NCBI GenBank assembly: GCA_016928395.1
Contig: JAFGKV010000147.1
Span: 88,425-152,424, forward strand
Source: Candidatus Fermentibacterota bacterium
GTDB taxonomy: Bacteria; JAFGKV01
DNA: 64,000 nt
Direction of reading: 5' to 3'
Below are positions 35,180-44,326 of this stretch, piece by piece; the first letter of the stretch is position 1; every line of letters begins with the position of its first letter. A program made the translations under genes and the position numbers. The notes below the pieces were generated by a model, which searched no databases, was not told the origin of the DNA, and was given only the letters and a program-made list of their open reading frames with translations.

Positions 35180-36487
35180 TCAGGCGCCCACCACGCTGAT
35201 GTCGTTCAGGAGTATCGAAGGGTCTTGGAACACGCTTCCGGTGTAGTGGAGGCCGCTCTCGACCGCGACAGCCTTTGAGAGCATGTCGTAGACATTGCCC
35301 GCCATCATGCCGTCCTTTACCCGGCCCACGATTTCGCCGTTCTCTACATACAGCCCCGGATTCAAGCCCACCGAGAGATCGCCATTGAGTATGTTGCCGG
35401 AATGGGCTCCCAGAAGACCGTGCACAATCACGCCCCGGTCGATCATGGAGAGCATCTCCTCAAAGGATTTCGCTCCCGGCTGGAAGTTGGCATAGGAGAG
35501 GCTGGGGGAGGGGCTCAGAGAGATCTTGTCTCCGCCCCACATGCCTCCTCGAAATCCCGTTCCCAGAGGTTTCTCACTCAGTTTCGCAGCGTAATCCAGG
35601 TTGTTGTAGGCGCTGGTGAACACACCGTTCTCGAAGATAGGCACCCGTCGGGTCTGCACGCCCTCGTCGTCAAAGAGCCTTCTGTCGGCGTGTGCCGTCG
35701 TGGGATCACTGATGAGAGACAGGAGAGAAGAAATGACCTGCTGCCCCTTCTTGTTCATTAGCGGCGAGATCTTCTCGTGAAAGGCCTTGGCAGAGGCAGC
35801 GGAACCCAACCTCCAGGTGAAGGCGTACAGCACATCGGGGAGCACGAGGACCTTCATTCTTCCCTCGCCTATCTTTATCTCGGGAAGAGAGTCCCTGAAG
35901 AAGCCCAACGTTCTTTTCACATCAGGTTCGTGGATAACGGCCTTTGACCTCCCACGGAAGACGTTGCCGATATCTGTGCTGGAACCGGGATACATCACCA
36001 GGCCCATTCGGTACACCTCGGAATCCTTCTGCATCAGATTCGCGCCGGAGGTATTCCTGATGGTTATCTCGGTTGTTCCACACCCGGCTCTAAGGCTGAC
36101 GATCCCCCGGGTTACTCCGCCGTAGAGGGCCTCAAGCTCCTCGATCTGCTCTCGCAGCTCGGGAAACCCCATTCCTTCGATCGTGTCATCGTATTCCTCC
36201 GTGAATTCAAGAGCGCCAGACTCAGGGAAATCGAAACCGGCTTCTACGCCGGCTTCCAGGGAAGCCAGAGCATTGTCCACAAGCTCTTCACGGTTGATCA
36301 GGTTCTTCGTGTAGGCCATTCCCGTCTTGCCGTTTTTGATCACCCTGAGCGATACGCCGGACTGGATCGAGGCCGACACAGCATTCACCGAGCCATTGGT
36401 CTTCTCCATCTCCGTTGACTTGGTTCGAATGCCAAACACCTCAGCTCTGCAGCCGCGGCTTTCTGAGATCTCCAAAAGCTTGTCCAT
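35180..36487 (-). CDS. tldE: TldE/PmbA subunit of TldD-TldE protease
   Basis: 435 residues from the ATG at 36487, which shares one base with the tldD stop (TAATG); a longer frame upstream is inside tldD. It has the PmbA/TldE fold over the whole length and no HExxxH, as expected for the non-catalytic partner. The conserved end GNILNGDLSVGLNPGLYVEN is complete. With TldD it makes the heterodimeric metalloprotease that cleaves unfolded peptides such as microcin B17 leader or CcdA. It is the downstream gene of the pair, ended by the hairpin at 35078-35107. Confidence 0.95.
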   Translation of the reverse strand: MDKLLEISESRGCRAEVFGIRTKSTEMEKTNGSVNAVSASIQSGVSLRVIKNGKTGMAYTKNLINREELVDNALASLEAGVEAGFDFPESGALEFTEEYDDTIEGMGFPELREQIEELEALYGGVTRGIVSLRAGCGTTEITIRNTSGANLMQKDSEVYRMGLVMYPGSSTDIGNVFRGRSKAVIHEPDVKRTLGFFRDSLPEIKIGEGRMKVLVLPDVLYAFTWRLGSAASAKAFHEKISPLMNKKGQQVISSLLSLISDPTTAHADRRLFDDEGVQTRRVPIFENGVFTSAYNNLDYAAKLSEKPLGTGFRGGMWGGDKISLSPSPSLSYANFQPGAKSFEEMLSMIDRGVIVHGLLGAHSGNILNGDLSVGLNPGLYVENGEIVGRVKDGMMAGNVYDMLSKAVAVESGLHYTGSVFQDPSILLNDISVVGA

Positions 36488-37848
36488 TACGCGCCTCCGA
36501 TCACCATGGAGCGGATAAGAACGCTGGGTCCTCCGGAACCGCTCTTTATGTTCAGTTGACCCTTGCCGCATCCCCCCCGTTCGCCGAGCTGCATGGTGTT
36601 GTCCGTCGCCTCCATGTTTTTCAGGGTCTTGAACAGGTTTCCCATGATGTTGATGTCGCGGATCATCTCCCGGATCTGGCCGTTCTTCACGATGTACCCG
36701 TACTGGGCGCCGAATGTGAAGTTCTCGCCTGAAGTCTGGCCCCCCTTGGCATCACAGAGATAGAGCCCGTCGCCAAGCCTGCTTAACAGCTCTTCAAAGC
36801 TCATCTCGCCTTTCTCGAGGTAGATGGTCCCCATGCGGACAATCGGTTCGAACCGGTGATCCTCGGCAACGGCGTGCCCTGACACAGGTTCACCGAATTC
36901 GGCTGCGGTCCTGCGGGAATGAAGCCTGCCCCTGAGTACGCCGCGTACCATCAGGGGAGTTCTTCTGACGGGAGTTCCCTCGTCATCATACTTGTAGAAA
37001 CCAACCTGATTCGGGATGGTCGAGTCGGCGATGATTGTGACCTGTTCGCTGCCGATCGTGGCGCCCAGCGACATCTTCTCGCGAAGGGGAGGATTGTCCT
37101 CGATGATGTCAGCTTCGCTGAAGTGGCCGAAGGCTTCGTGGACGAACACTCCGGCAAGGTCGGGGTTTATTACCACATCGTATGTGCCGCCCCTCACGGG
37201 TGATGCGTCAAGAAGCTCCTTGGCCAGTTCTGCCCGTCGCAGGAATACATCGTCCCTGTCCCTGAGGGACGCCATTCCGTTGGCTCCGCCCACTGAAGCG
37301 CGGATGTTCTGGATGAGCTCGCCGCGCCGGGCAACGACCTCTCCACCGATACTCACGGTACAGACGCGCTCTCTGATCGAGGCTCCCTCGGACGAGACAA
37401 AGAACTTCTCCCTGTCAACCTCGCTGTAGGTCATGGTGGTACTGGCTATCTCGGGTTGGGAGAGCATAATGCCGTTGTACATCTTCAACAGAGCTATCTT
37501 CTCCCCCAGGGGAGACTTCGCAGGGTCTCCGCGAAGGTCTGGCTCTACGCAATCCTGCGCCGGCTCCACCGGTGCCAGGGACACGGTCTTCCCGCCGCCG
37601 GCCATGGCCTCAGCCCCCTGGACGGCGAGTCTGACCGCCTCCGGCACATCCGATTCCTTGGTAACCGTGACCGAGGAGAATCCACTGTCTTTGAGGGCTC
37701 TCACCACGAAGCCATCGGTGCTGTTCGAGCCGGCGTTCTTCAGTTCAGGACCGGACATACCTACTGAGGTCTCCTTCTTCACCTCATACCGTATGTCGAC
37801 GTAGTCGGCTCCTGAACCAGAGATCATGGTCTTGAGTTTCTTGAGCAT
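36487..37848 (-). CDS. tldD: TldD metalloprotease subunit
   Basis: 453 residues, ATG with AGGAG upstream. The metal site HEAFGH (His237, Glu238, His242; HExxxH) is intact, with a C-terminal Cys-rich end GGCGKGQLN. It is the catalytic subunit of TldD-TldE; the active site is closed inside the dimer, so only extended peptides enter. It is 1 bp from tldE, which is the usual partner. No RiPP precursor or toxin gene is visible nearby that would name its substrate. Confidence 0.95.
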   Translation of the reverse strand: MLKKLKTMISGSGADYVDIRYEVKKETSVGMSGPELKNAGSNSTDGFVVRALKDSGFSSVTVTKESDVPEAVRLAVQGAEAMAGGGKTVSLAPVEPAQDCVEPDLRGDPAKSPLGEKIALLKMYNGIMLSQPEIASTTMTYSEVDREKFFVSSEGASIRERVCTVSIGGEVVARRGELIQNIRASVGGANGMASLRDRDDVFLRRAELAKELLDASPVRGGTYDVVINPDLAGVFVHEAFGHFSEADIIEDNPPLREKMSLGATIGSEQVTIIADSTIPNQVGFYKYDDEGTPVRRTPLMVRGVLRGRLHSRRTAAEFGEPVSGHAVAEDHRFEPIVRMGTIYLEKGEMSFEELLSRLGDGLYLCDAKGGQTSGENFTFGAQYGYIVKNGQIREMIRDINIMGNLFKTLKNMEATDNTMQLGERGGCGKGQLNIKSGSGGPSVLIRSMVIGGA

Positions 37849-38229
37849 GGCTCTCCTATCCCTTTGTCTGAGCCTGAGCCGAGGGTGTCCTCCCTGTGGA
37901 GCACACAGCGTGTTCCGGCACGATCAGCCCCGACTGCGGGACAGGCGGGCCGCCGATGGAGGCCTCGCGATGCCGGTTGCTCCTCAACTAGCCATGTGGC
38001 CGAGCGGGGTCAAGGCTCGGGCATGCCTCTGACGGCAACCGAAGATCCGATGCCGATCGGCGGCGACGCATTCGAGGAACCGCCGGCGGTTAGGCCACAC
38101 ACGTGACAGACCGGGGAATGGAGCCGAATTGAGCCGCCACGCCTTCACCCCGCCGTCTTGACCGGGCTGAAGGTTCCCCGTTTCTTACGTCTGCCGTCCA
38201 CTCCAGGAATCACCCTCGCCGTGGGGCAT
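37849..38229. other. Divergent region upstream of tldD and GT39
   Basis: It holds the short sequence CCTGAGCCGAGGG (~37871), a partial match to the 20-bp element, and a stretch that reads like a tRNA-Ser/Leu D arm (37997-38016) without the rest of a tRNA. No gene is supported. Confidence 0.45.
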
Positions 38230-39807
38230 ATGTTGCGCTCGACCGCCGAACTCCTCTGCGGGTCCGCCATGATTGTGCATGCCAGGCCGCCTCTTTCCCG
38301 CGCGGTGTGGGTCGTGGGCGCCGGCATCGCACTTCTGCTGCTCTCCACTGCTGGCCGCTATGGCATTTTCCGCGATGAGTACTACTACCTCATGTGCGCA
38401 GACCACCCGGCCTGGGGATACGTGGACCACCCGCCCCTGGCGATGTTTCTCCTTGCCCTGTGGAAGGCGGTATTCGGATCATCAGTGACTGCATTGCGCA
38501 TTCCCCCTTCATTGCTGGGTGGCATGGTTGCTGTGGGTGCGGCCTTGGTGGCTCGAGAGATGCGGGGTGGCGCCGTTGCGCAGTCAATGGCCGCCCTCAC
38601 TGCGGGGTTGATGCCCGGCACACTGGCCCTGGGTAGTTTCTACAGCATGAATTCCTTTGATGTGGTGCTGTGGGTGCTGGTCGTGTGGATCGCCTGCCGG
38701 CTCTTGGATCCTGCCGGAGACCGCCGTTGGTGGTGGGGCCTGGGAGGTGCGGTGGGCCTCGGGCTCCTCAACAAGTACTCGATGGGCTTTCTGTGTGTCG
38801 GGCTGGGTCTGGGAATTCTGATGTCTCCTCTTCGCCGTGAGCTGTTCACACGGCAACGGCTGGCGGGCACCCTCGTCGTCCTGCTGATCGTGTCACCTCA
38901 TGTTCTCTGGCAGATACGACAAGGCTGGCCGACTCCGGAGTTCATCCACAACGCCCAGGGGGTGAAGAATGTGGCCCTCGATCCTGCTGAATTCTGGGGT
39001 GAGCAGCTCCTTCTGGCTCATCCGGGATTCTTGCCTGTCTGGGTCATCGGCCTTTCCTGCCTGCTGTTCATGCCGAGACTTCGCCCCTGGCGGCCACTGG
39101 GGATGGCTTTTGTGGTGATCGGCCTGTGGCATACGGTATCCCGGGCCAAGCCCTACTATCTGGTCCCCGCGTATCCTATGCTCATGGCGGCCGGCTCGGC
39201 GGTCATCACCGGATGGCTGAGCCTTCGGGGCCGCGCGCTCCGCGTAATCATGGTGTCGCTTCCTGTCCTCCTGGCGGTGCAAGGCATCCTCATTGCTCCC
39301 ATGGCGATCCCGGTTCTCCGCCCGGATGCGTACGTCGCATACGAACAGGCTTTGGGTCTGCGACCCAAGAACATGGAGCAGAATGCGGTTGGTGTGTTAC
39401 CTCAGCACTTCGCCGATCGATTCGGCTGGGAGGAGTTGGCGGTTACGGTCCGGAAAGTAGTCTCCGCGTTGCCTGAGGCGACCCGTTCTCAAACGTTGGT
39501 GGTTGCGGGCAACTACGGGGAGTGCGGTGCCATCAACTACTGGGGCTTGCCCCCGGGTGTTCCGCCCTCCGTGTCCGGCCACAACTCCTGCTTTTCCTGG
39601 TGGCCGGCAGACTTCCGGCCTGAGATCGTGGTTGTGATCGGCATCCCTCGGGAGAAAGTGGGGGAGGTATTCGAGATTGTCCAACTGGGCGCGGTACACG
39701 ACAGTCAGTGGGCCATGCCGTACGAGCAGGAGGTGCCGATCTGGGTCTGCAGGGGCTGGAAGGTCGAGCCCGCTGTGGTACGGAAGAGTCTGCGCTTCGC
39801 GATCTAG
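38230..39807 (+). CDS. GT39-type (ArnT/PMT-like) membrane glycosyltransferase
   Basis: 525 residues if the ATG at 38230 is used; the start is uncertain (ATG 38269 or TTG 38158 are possible, none with a good SD). Several membrane segments run from ~20 to ~370. The first loop carries the DE motif (GIFRDEYYYL) and YVDHPPL, typical of GT39 (ArnT/PMT-like) enzymes that move a sugar from a lipid carrier to lipid A, protein or polymer at the outer face. The C-terminal ~150 residues form a soluble domain. It is 152 bp upstream of the caspase-fold lipoprotein. Acceptor unknown. Confidence 0.85.
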   Translation: MLRSTAELLCGSAMIVHARPPLSRAVWVVGAGIALLLLSTAGRYGIFRDEYYYLMCADHPAWGYVDHPPLAMFLLALWKAVFGSSVTALRIPPSLLGGMVAVGAALVAREMRGGAVAQSMAALTAGLMPGTLALGSFYSMNSFDVVLWVLVVWIACRLLDPAGDRRWWWGLGGAVGLGLLNKYSMGFLCVGLGLGILMSPLRRELFTRQRLAGTLVVLLIVSPHVLWQIRQGWPTPEFIHNAQGVKNVALDPAEFWGEQLLLAHPGFLPVWVIGLSCLLFMPRLRPWRPLGMAFVVIGLWHTVSRAKPYYLVPAYPMLMAAGSAVITGWLSLRGRALRVIMVSLPVLLAVQGILIAPMAIPVLRPDAYVAYEQALGLRPKNMEQNAVGVLPQHFADRFGWEELAVTVRKVVSALPEATRSQTLVVAGNYGECGAINYWGLPPGVPPSVSGHNSCFSWWPADFRPEIVVVIGIPREKVGEVFEIVQLGAVHDSQWAMPYEQEVPIWVCRGWKVEPAVVRKSLRFAI

Positions 39808-39959
39808 TACTCGGGCTCATGGGTACGGTGGTGCCGGCTCCTTTTGTGAGGCGGAAGGCGGGATTGTGTGATTGGAATCGCTTCCGGGCTGAATGGATCG
39901 GGCATCTCCCGTGGCCCTTGTCTTCTCGTGGTGATTCTGAAAGAAGGGAGATGACACGC

Positions 39960-41540
39960 ATGTATCGAATTCCAGACGCCGCTTTGGTGAACAGGCGATG
40001 GCTGCTGTCACGCACTATGCCCAGGATGATTGCGCGTGGGCTTGTCGCCGGTGTCGCACTGTCTGCTGTGCTCGTGTCGTGTGGGGGCAGCACCGGCTCT
40101 GCCGAGCCGAAGGGGGTTTTGCCCGTCGAGCTTGACACGGCTCATTCATTCCTGATCCTGGCCACGGAGGCCGCGGCAGCCGCGTATGGTGACGCCATCC
40201 AGACCTGCCGTAGGATGCACTCGACGGCACGGATCGAATACTTCAGGCCCGAAGATCTTGCATCGGTCGAATCGCTGCTCAGAGAGCATGAGCCGTACTA
40301 TGTGCAGCTCTTCATGATGCCCCACGAACTTGACGTGAACTTCAACTGGCGGTGGCTGGCCATGACGGCTGGTCTCGACACGGATCCTTTTGTGGATACG
40401 AGGGCCGGGATCATCACCGGCGCAACTCCCGACGATGCAGCCCGTTTCGTCGAGCGCATCCTTCGGGCCACCTCCGGTGAACTGCTCCTGCCGGCGACCA
40501 TGGTCGACAACCTGGGGCCCAATCCCCAGGTCGCGCCGGGCTCCATCACTACGTTTCCCACATCCTACTTCCTCCCGGCCCTCGGTGCTTCCATGGGCCT
40601 GAAGGGTATCTCGCACGGGGCCGGTTACCAGGACCAGTGGCTTGACGCCATGAGTGGCGCCGGCATCATCCATTTGGGAGGGCATGGCCATCCGGACGGA
40701 ATCGATGACGGCATGACGGCATCCCAGGCTCGACGAGCGACGCTGGATCCCTGTGTCGTCTTCAGCGGCGTGTGTTACACAGGGGTGTGTGGGGTATGGT
40801 TTGACATGTACGGCTCAGAAAACAGGGTGGTCTTACACATGACTGATCCTTCCGAGTCGTTTTGTCTTCAACTACTGGGGAATAACGTCATCGGCTATCT
40901 CGCGGCCCTGCATCCCGACCATGGGATACCCGTGTATCAGGAAATGGAGTTCATGGCCCACCTTGGATCATCGCTGGGTGAGGTCATGAAGCATTCCTAT
41001 GATGGAGTGGTGTTGGGACGCGGCGGGGAGTTGCCCGAGTTCGAGTTCCTCACAGACGGCATGCCCTCTCCCCGATGGACCCCGGCGGAGATCATGTTGC
41101 ACGGAACCGCATCCCGGGTTCTATTCGGAGATCCGTCGCTGAGGATTACCAAAGCACTGGACGTACCGGCTCCTCTGAGGGTCACGACGGAGCGCAGAGG
41201 GTCTGCGCTGATTGTCGGCGGCATCATGAACAACCCAGAGTACAAGGCCACGTTTACCGATCCGTTCCATGACTACCTGGCGTTCCAGAGGAACATGTTT
41301 AATGACCGCATGCTGCTCTCAGTGCCATTGGCCGCTGAAGACCCTTCTTCTTCGTCGGTTCGGGTACTGGGCGCGGCTAATGGGCCACGCAGAATCGAGC
41401 ACAGGCTGCAGGGATGGGGCATTGAACATGACGCCGGAGGGAGAGTGCTTCATGTCCAGGTGGATCTGGCGTCGACTGGCTACATGCAATCGGAATGGCG
41501 TACCCGGGGAGCAGCCGTCGGCATCGAGGCCTTGCCGTAA
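39960..41540 (+). CDS. Caspase-fold (C25-like) lipoprotein
   Basis: 526 residues from the ATG at 39960, which has AAGGGAG 9 nt upstream; the ATG at 39951 would touch the SD. A signal with lipobox L-V-S-C (Cys41) anchors it. Residues ~60-320 look like a clan CD peptidase: HLGGHGH at ~238-244 and VVFSGVCYTGVCG at ~267-278 give a His and Cys (C272 or C277) in the order of caspases, gingipains and C25 peptidases. It differs from known gingipains in its short C-domain and has no T9SS C-terminal domain that I recognise. It probably cleaves proteins at the outer surface; substrate unknown. Two additional Cys may form a disulfide. Confidence 0.65.
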   Translation: MYRIPDAALVNRRWLLSRTMPRMIARGLVAGVALSAVLVSCGGSTGSAEPKGVLPVELDTAHSFLILATEAAAAAYGDAIQTCRRMHSTARIEYFRPEDLASVESLLREHEPYYVQLFMMPHELDVNFNWRWLAMTAGLDTDPFVDTRAGIITGATPDDAARFVERILRATSGELLLPATMVDNLGPNPQVAPGSITTFPTSYFLPALGASMGLKGISHGAGYQDQWLDAMSGAGIIHLGGHGHPDGIDDGMTASQARRATLDPCVVFSGVCYTGVCGVWFDMYGSENRVVLHMTDPSESFCLQLLGNNVIGYLAALHPDHGIPVYQEMEFMAHLGSSLGEVMKHSYDGVVLGRGGELPEFEFLTDGMPSPRWTPAEIMLHGTASRVLFGDPSLRITKALDVPAPLRVTTERRGSALIVGGIMNNPEYKATFTDPFHDYLAFQRNMFNDRMLLSVPLAAEDPSSSSVRVLGAANGPRRIEHRLQGWGIEHDAGGRVLHVQVDLASTGYMQSEWRTRGAAVGIEALP

Positions 41541-41836
41541 TAGCCTGAAAGCCTCCTGAAGCAAGGCCAACTCGGCCTCCAACGTGCGGGCCGGCCTGCT
41601 CACACCGTCTGTGTGGACCTCGATGCCATGGATAGCCGGGAGTAGCTGATTGGCTCGCCTCGAGAATGCAGTGGTCGGTGACGCAGTTCATCCGAGCATC
41701 CAGAGACTGCGTATCCTGACTTTTCGCCCCTATCCTTCGCGTAGGAATCCTGCATCGCTGTCATTAGGTTGCCACCGGCACCACGGGACTCGCCATTTTG
41801 GCCGTACCGTGGAGAGTCTCACCACCGGAGGTAGGC
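41541..41836. other. Gap before the small membrane gene
   Basis: 296 bp. GGCCTTGC (end of the lipoprotein gene, ~41529) and GCAAGGCC (~41561) form an 8-bp stem with a large loop, possibly its 3' hairpin. No gene is supported. Confidence 0.4.
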
Positions 41837-42259
41837 ATGCTGGATCATCTGCACACCCATGTGGTCAGCGAGCTGCAACAGAGCTCGCGGACGGACACCG
41901 TATTCGTGGTTACCGCCGTGCTGTTCAATCTGGTCGTGCTGGGGATCAACTGGGGTGTGGCCGCGGCATCGCACGGAGCCGGTCAGAGCGCCACAAAGGA
42001 CCTGATCCTTGCGGTGCTTGTGGTGGCGACGATCCTCATCAACTTCTTCTGTTTCAAGGCACTTCGTGCGGGCCGGCACATGAGGGCGAAGCTGACCGGA
42101 GGGCTAGTCGCGTTGTACCGCGACAAGGAAATCGACCGGTACTATGATCCTCAGTTGCTGGACGAATATGGCACGCGCAACAAGCTGTTCGTCGCAGTAC
42201 TGGTAGTCCTCGCGGTCATCGCCACTGTCGTTCCGTTGCTGGAGCGCATCGGCGGATAG
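41837..42259 (+). CDS. Small membrane protein of unknown family
   Basis: 140 residues from the ATG at 41837 (GGAGG 5 nt upstream). Three hydrophobic segments are seen (~18-36, ~53-74, ~113-133), the middle ones with VLVVATILINFF and LFVAVLVVLAVIATVV. The loop between (~80-105) is charged: RDKEIDRYYDPQLLDEYG. It has no known catalytic motif. It stands alone between the lipoprotein and the convergent GH44 gene. The function is not known. Confidence 0.6.
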   Translation: MLDHLHTHVVSELQQSSRTDTVFVVTAVLFNLVVLGINWGVAAASHGAGQSATKDLILAVLVVATILINFFCFKALRAGRHMRAKLTGGLVALYRDKEIDRYYDPQLLDEYGTRNKLFVAVLVVLAVIATVVPLLERIGG

Positions 42260-42457
42260 GCGGCAGGTGGACGGGGCTTCGCGCTCGGATTCACACGCAT
42301 GATTGCATCTGATCGCCGTTGCATCCCGGGCAGCCGCGCCACTCGATCGGTGAGATGCCACAGTTGACATCTACGCTCATCGCTTTTCCGCTGCCCCGTC
42401 GCCTCGTCGCTCCTGGTGCGTGACCGTACTCATAACCCCGGGTATTCAGGCTGCAAC

Positions 42458-42480
42458 CCCGCCCGCCTTCCATGGGCGGG
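42458..42480 (-). terminator. Hairpin between convergent genes
   Basis: CCCGCCC (42458-42464), loop of 9, GGGCGGG (42474-42480), a 7-bp GC stem in the gap between the small membrane gene and GH44. It could end either. No T-run. Confidence 0.4.
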
Positions 42481-42524
42481 AGAATCGCGGACCGCACGCA
42501 CCGCACGCCGTTACAGAGAGATCC

Positions 42525-44261
42525 TTACGACCTCTCCCGCCATGCGGTGGCTCCTCGGCAGCGATTTCCACGAAGCTGCGAGCCGCCGCTCGACTCGCCG
42601 AGTTCGAAGTCAAAGCACAGCGATGTGACCACAAGGGTCGCAGAGTAGGGAGGCGCGAGCAGCGTTACGCAGTTGCCGATGAACTCCAGGTCAGCCAGAG
42701 GCTGCAGGGGCGTGTATCCCGCCCATTGATACACGTGGGCGACACCCAAAGGCGGCGCATTGCGAACCTCCAGGGTGACGGGCGTGACTCCGGAAGGATA
42801 TTTGTTGAGGACGATCACCTTGAGCTGCCATGTGTCGGTGTCGATGCTGGCGAACGCCGCCACCGAGTCGGGATTGGCAACGCTGCATGCGAGTGAGACA
42901 TTACCGAACCCGCTGCCGGCATCGTCGTAGTCTGTATACAGCTTGAAGGCATTGTAGCCAGGCGACCCTGGCTGTACATCCGTCCATAAGGTGCCGATAT
43001 CGAGCCCCTCCCTGCCGAAGATGCCAAGGATGTCGGCCTGAGCGATGCCGCCGTCGGGATACCCCAGTGCGCCCCAGTTGTACTCGGTGATGCCTATCTT
43101 GGTGCCCGGGTAGAGGCTGTCCACCCATGCGCGCATCCGGGGGATCAGCATGATGATGTCGGCGATCCAGGTTTCGTCCACATACTCGGGATCCCAGAGG
43201 CATCGCGTGGACCGCATCCTGCGGGCCTGCATGGCAGCCGATTCATTGTTTGAGTACTCGCCGCCCTGGGGGTAGAGATGGGCCGTGAACACATCCAGCA
43301 GGCGCCTGCCTGCCGTCACCTCCGCCTGGCTGAGCTCCTGCAGGTAGTACTCGGCGAAGAATTCGTACCCGCCGGATGAGCGATCGGGCGTCCAACTCCA
43401 GTTTCCGGTGTTGCACGCATACTGGAAGTCAAAGGGCGAGTAGATAAGGGAGAGCCACCCCCAGCCTTCATACCCCAAAGTCATGGCTGTGGAATCGGCC
43501 GACTTGATGGTTGACGCATAGCTCACGGAGGTTGCCGCCAACTCGGCATCGTGGGGCGCGATGAGTCGCACGTCGCGATGAGTCTCGTGCCACAAGCCGG
43601 GCTCATTGTCCAAGGCCAAGTATTGCACGCCGCCGGATGAGGCCTGGCCATAACGACTGACGAGGTGGGCCACCCAGTCTCCCATGAAGGCTTCGCCGAC
43701 GGCCACGTGGGAATCCAGCGGATCATTGTCGGTGATTGGGCTTCCGTCGAGCCTGATTCCGTTGCCGGCATCAGGGAACCACTGCCAGTCATTATCCTGC
43801 TGAGGCCCGTACTTGATGATAGAGTAGCTGCAGAGGCGGTTCCGGTCTTTGGCGACATAGCCGATCATGGGAACCGTGAGGATGGTGGCGCAGCCGTGGG
43901 AGGCATTGGCCTCGTAGAACCGGTCGGTGGAGCTGCCGTGAGGGAGTTGCCCTGGATTGGCGTTGTCATTGGGCAGGCTTTCGAAGTACCAGTCAGACGC
44001 CCGATTGGTGGCGTCAGCCTGCCAGTTGTACCGAGTTTGGGAATTGCCTCCGCTGCGGTTTACGGGCAGGCGCAGATCCTCCACGAGATCCTCTGGGGCG
44101 AACGCCATCCCATAGATCAGGGGGCTGATGGACCCAGTTGTCGCCGCAGGATCGATGATCACGGTCACGGGCGGATTGTCGCCCCAAAGCGGCGAGCAAA
44201 GGGTGAGGAACACGGCGGGGGTGAGGCCTGCCCAAAGGGGCAATGAGCCTTTCGGGTTCAT
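42525..44261 (-). CDS. Secreted GH44 glycoside hydrolase
   Basis: 578 residues from the ATG at 44261 (AGGAGG 8 nt upstream); a longer frame upstream overlaps the next gene. Signal peptide ~1-27. Residues ~30-490 form the GH44 barrel: NRSGGNSQTRYNW, LALDNEPGLWHETHRD (acid/base Glu220) and GITEYNWG (nucleophile Glu393). Family enzymes cleave beta-1,4-glucans, xyloglucan or carboxymethylcellulose. The C-terminal ~80 residues are a beta-sandwich. No dockerin or CBM is seen. It lies 65 bp downstream of mrfB and may be its own unit. Confidence 0.9.
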   Translation of the reverse strand: MNPKGSLPLWAGLTPAVFLTLCSPLWGDNPPVTVIIDPAATTGSISPLIYGMAFAPEDLVEDLRLPVNRSGGNSQTRYNWQADATNRASDWYFESLPNDNANPGQLPHGSSTDRFYEANASHGCATILTVPMIGYVAKDRNRLCSYSIIKYGPQQDNDWQWFPDAGNGIRLDGSPITDNDPLDSHVAVGEAFMGDWVAHLVSRYGQASSGGVQYLALDNEPGLWHETHRDVRLIAPHDAELAATSVSYASTIKSADSTAMTLGYEGWGWLSLIYSPFDFQYACNTGNWSWTPDRSSGGYEFFAEYYLQELSQAEVTAGRRLLDVFTAHLYPQGGEYSNNESAAMQARRMRSTRCLWDPEYVDETWIADIIMLIPRMRAWVDSLYPGTKIGITEYNWGALGYPDGGIAQADILGIFGREGLDIGTLWTDVQPGSPGYNAFKLYTDYDDAGSGFGNVSLACSVANPDSVAAFASIDTDTWQLKVIVLNKYPSGVTPVTLEVRNAPPLGVAHVYQWAGYTPLQPLADLEFIGNCVTLLAPPYSATLVVTSLCFDFELGESSGGSQLRGNRCRGATAWRERS

Positions 44262-44326
44262 GGCACGCGCCTCCTGTGGTGAAGTGACTGAGGTCTCAGG
44301 TCTTCCCGAGGCCGCGGCACTGGCAT

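Noticed and set aside
37997-38016. tRNA-Ser/Leu-like D arm
   Set aside because: TGGCCGAGCGGGGTCAAGGC resembles a D arm, but no anticodon stem, T arm or acceptor ends can be formed from the flanking bases.
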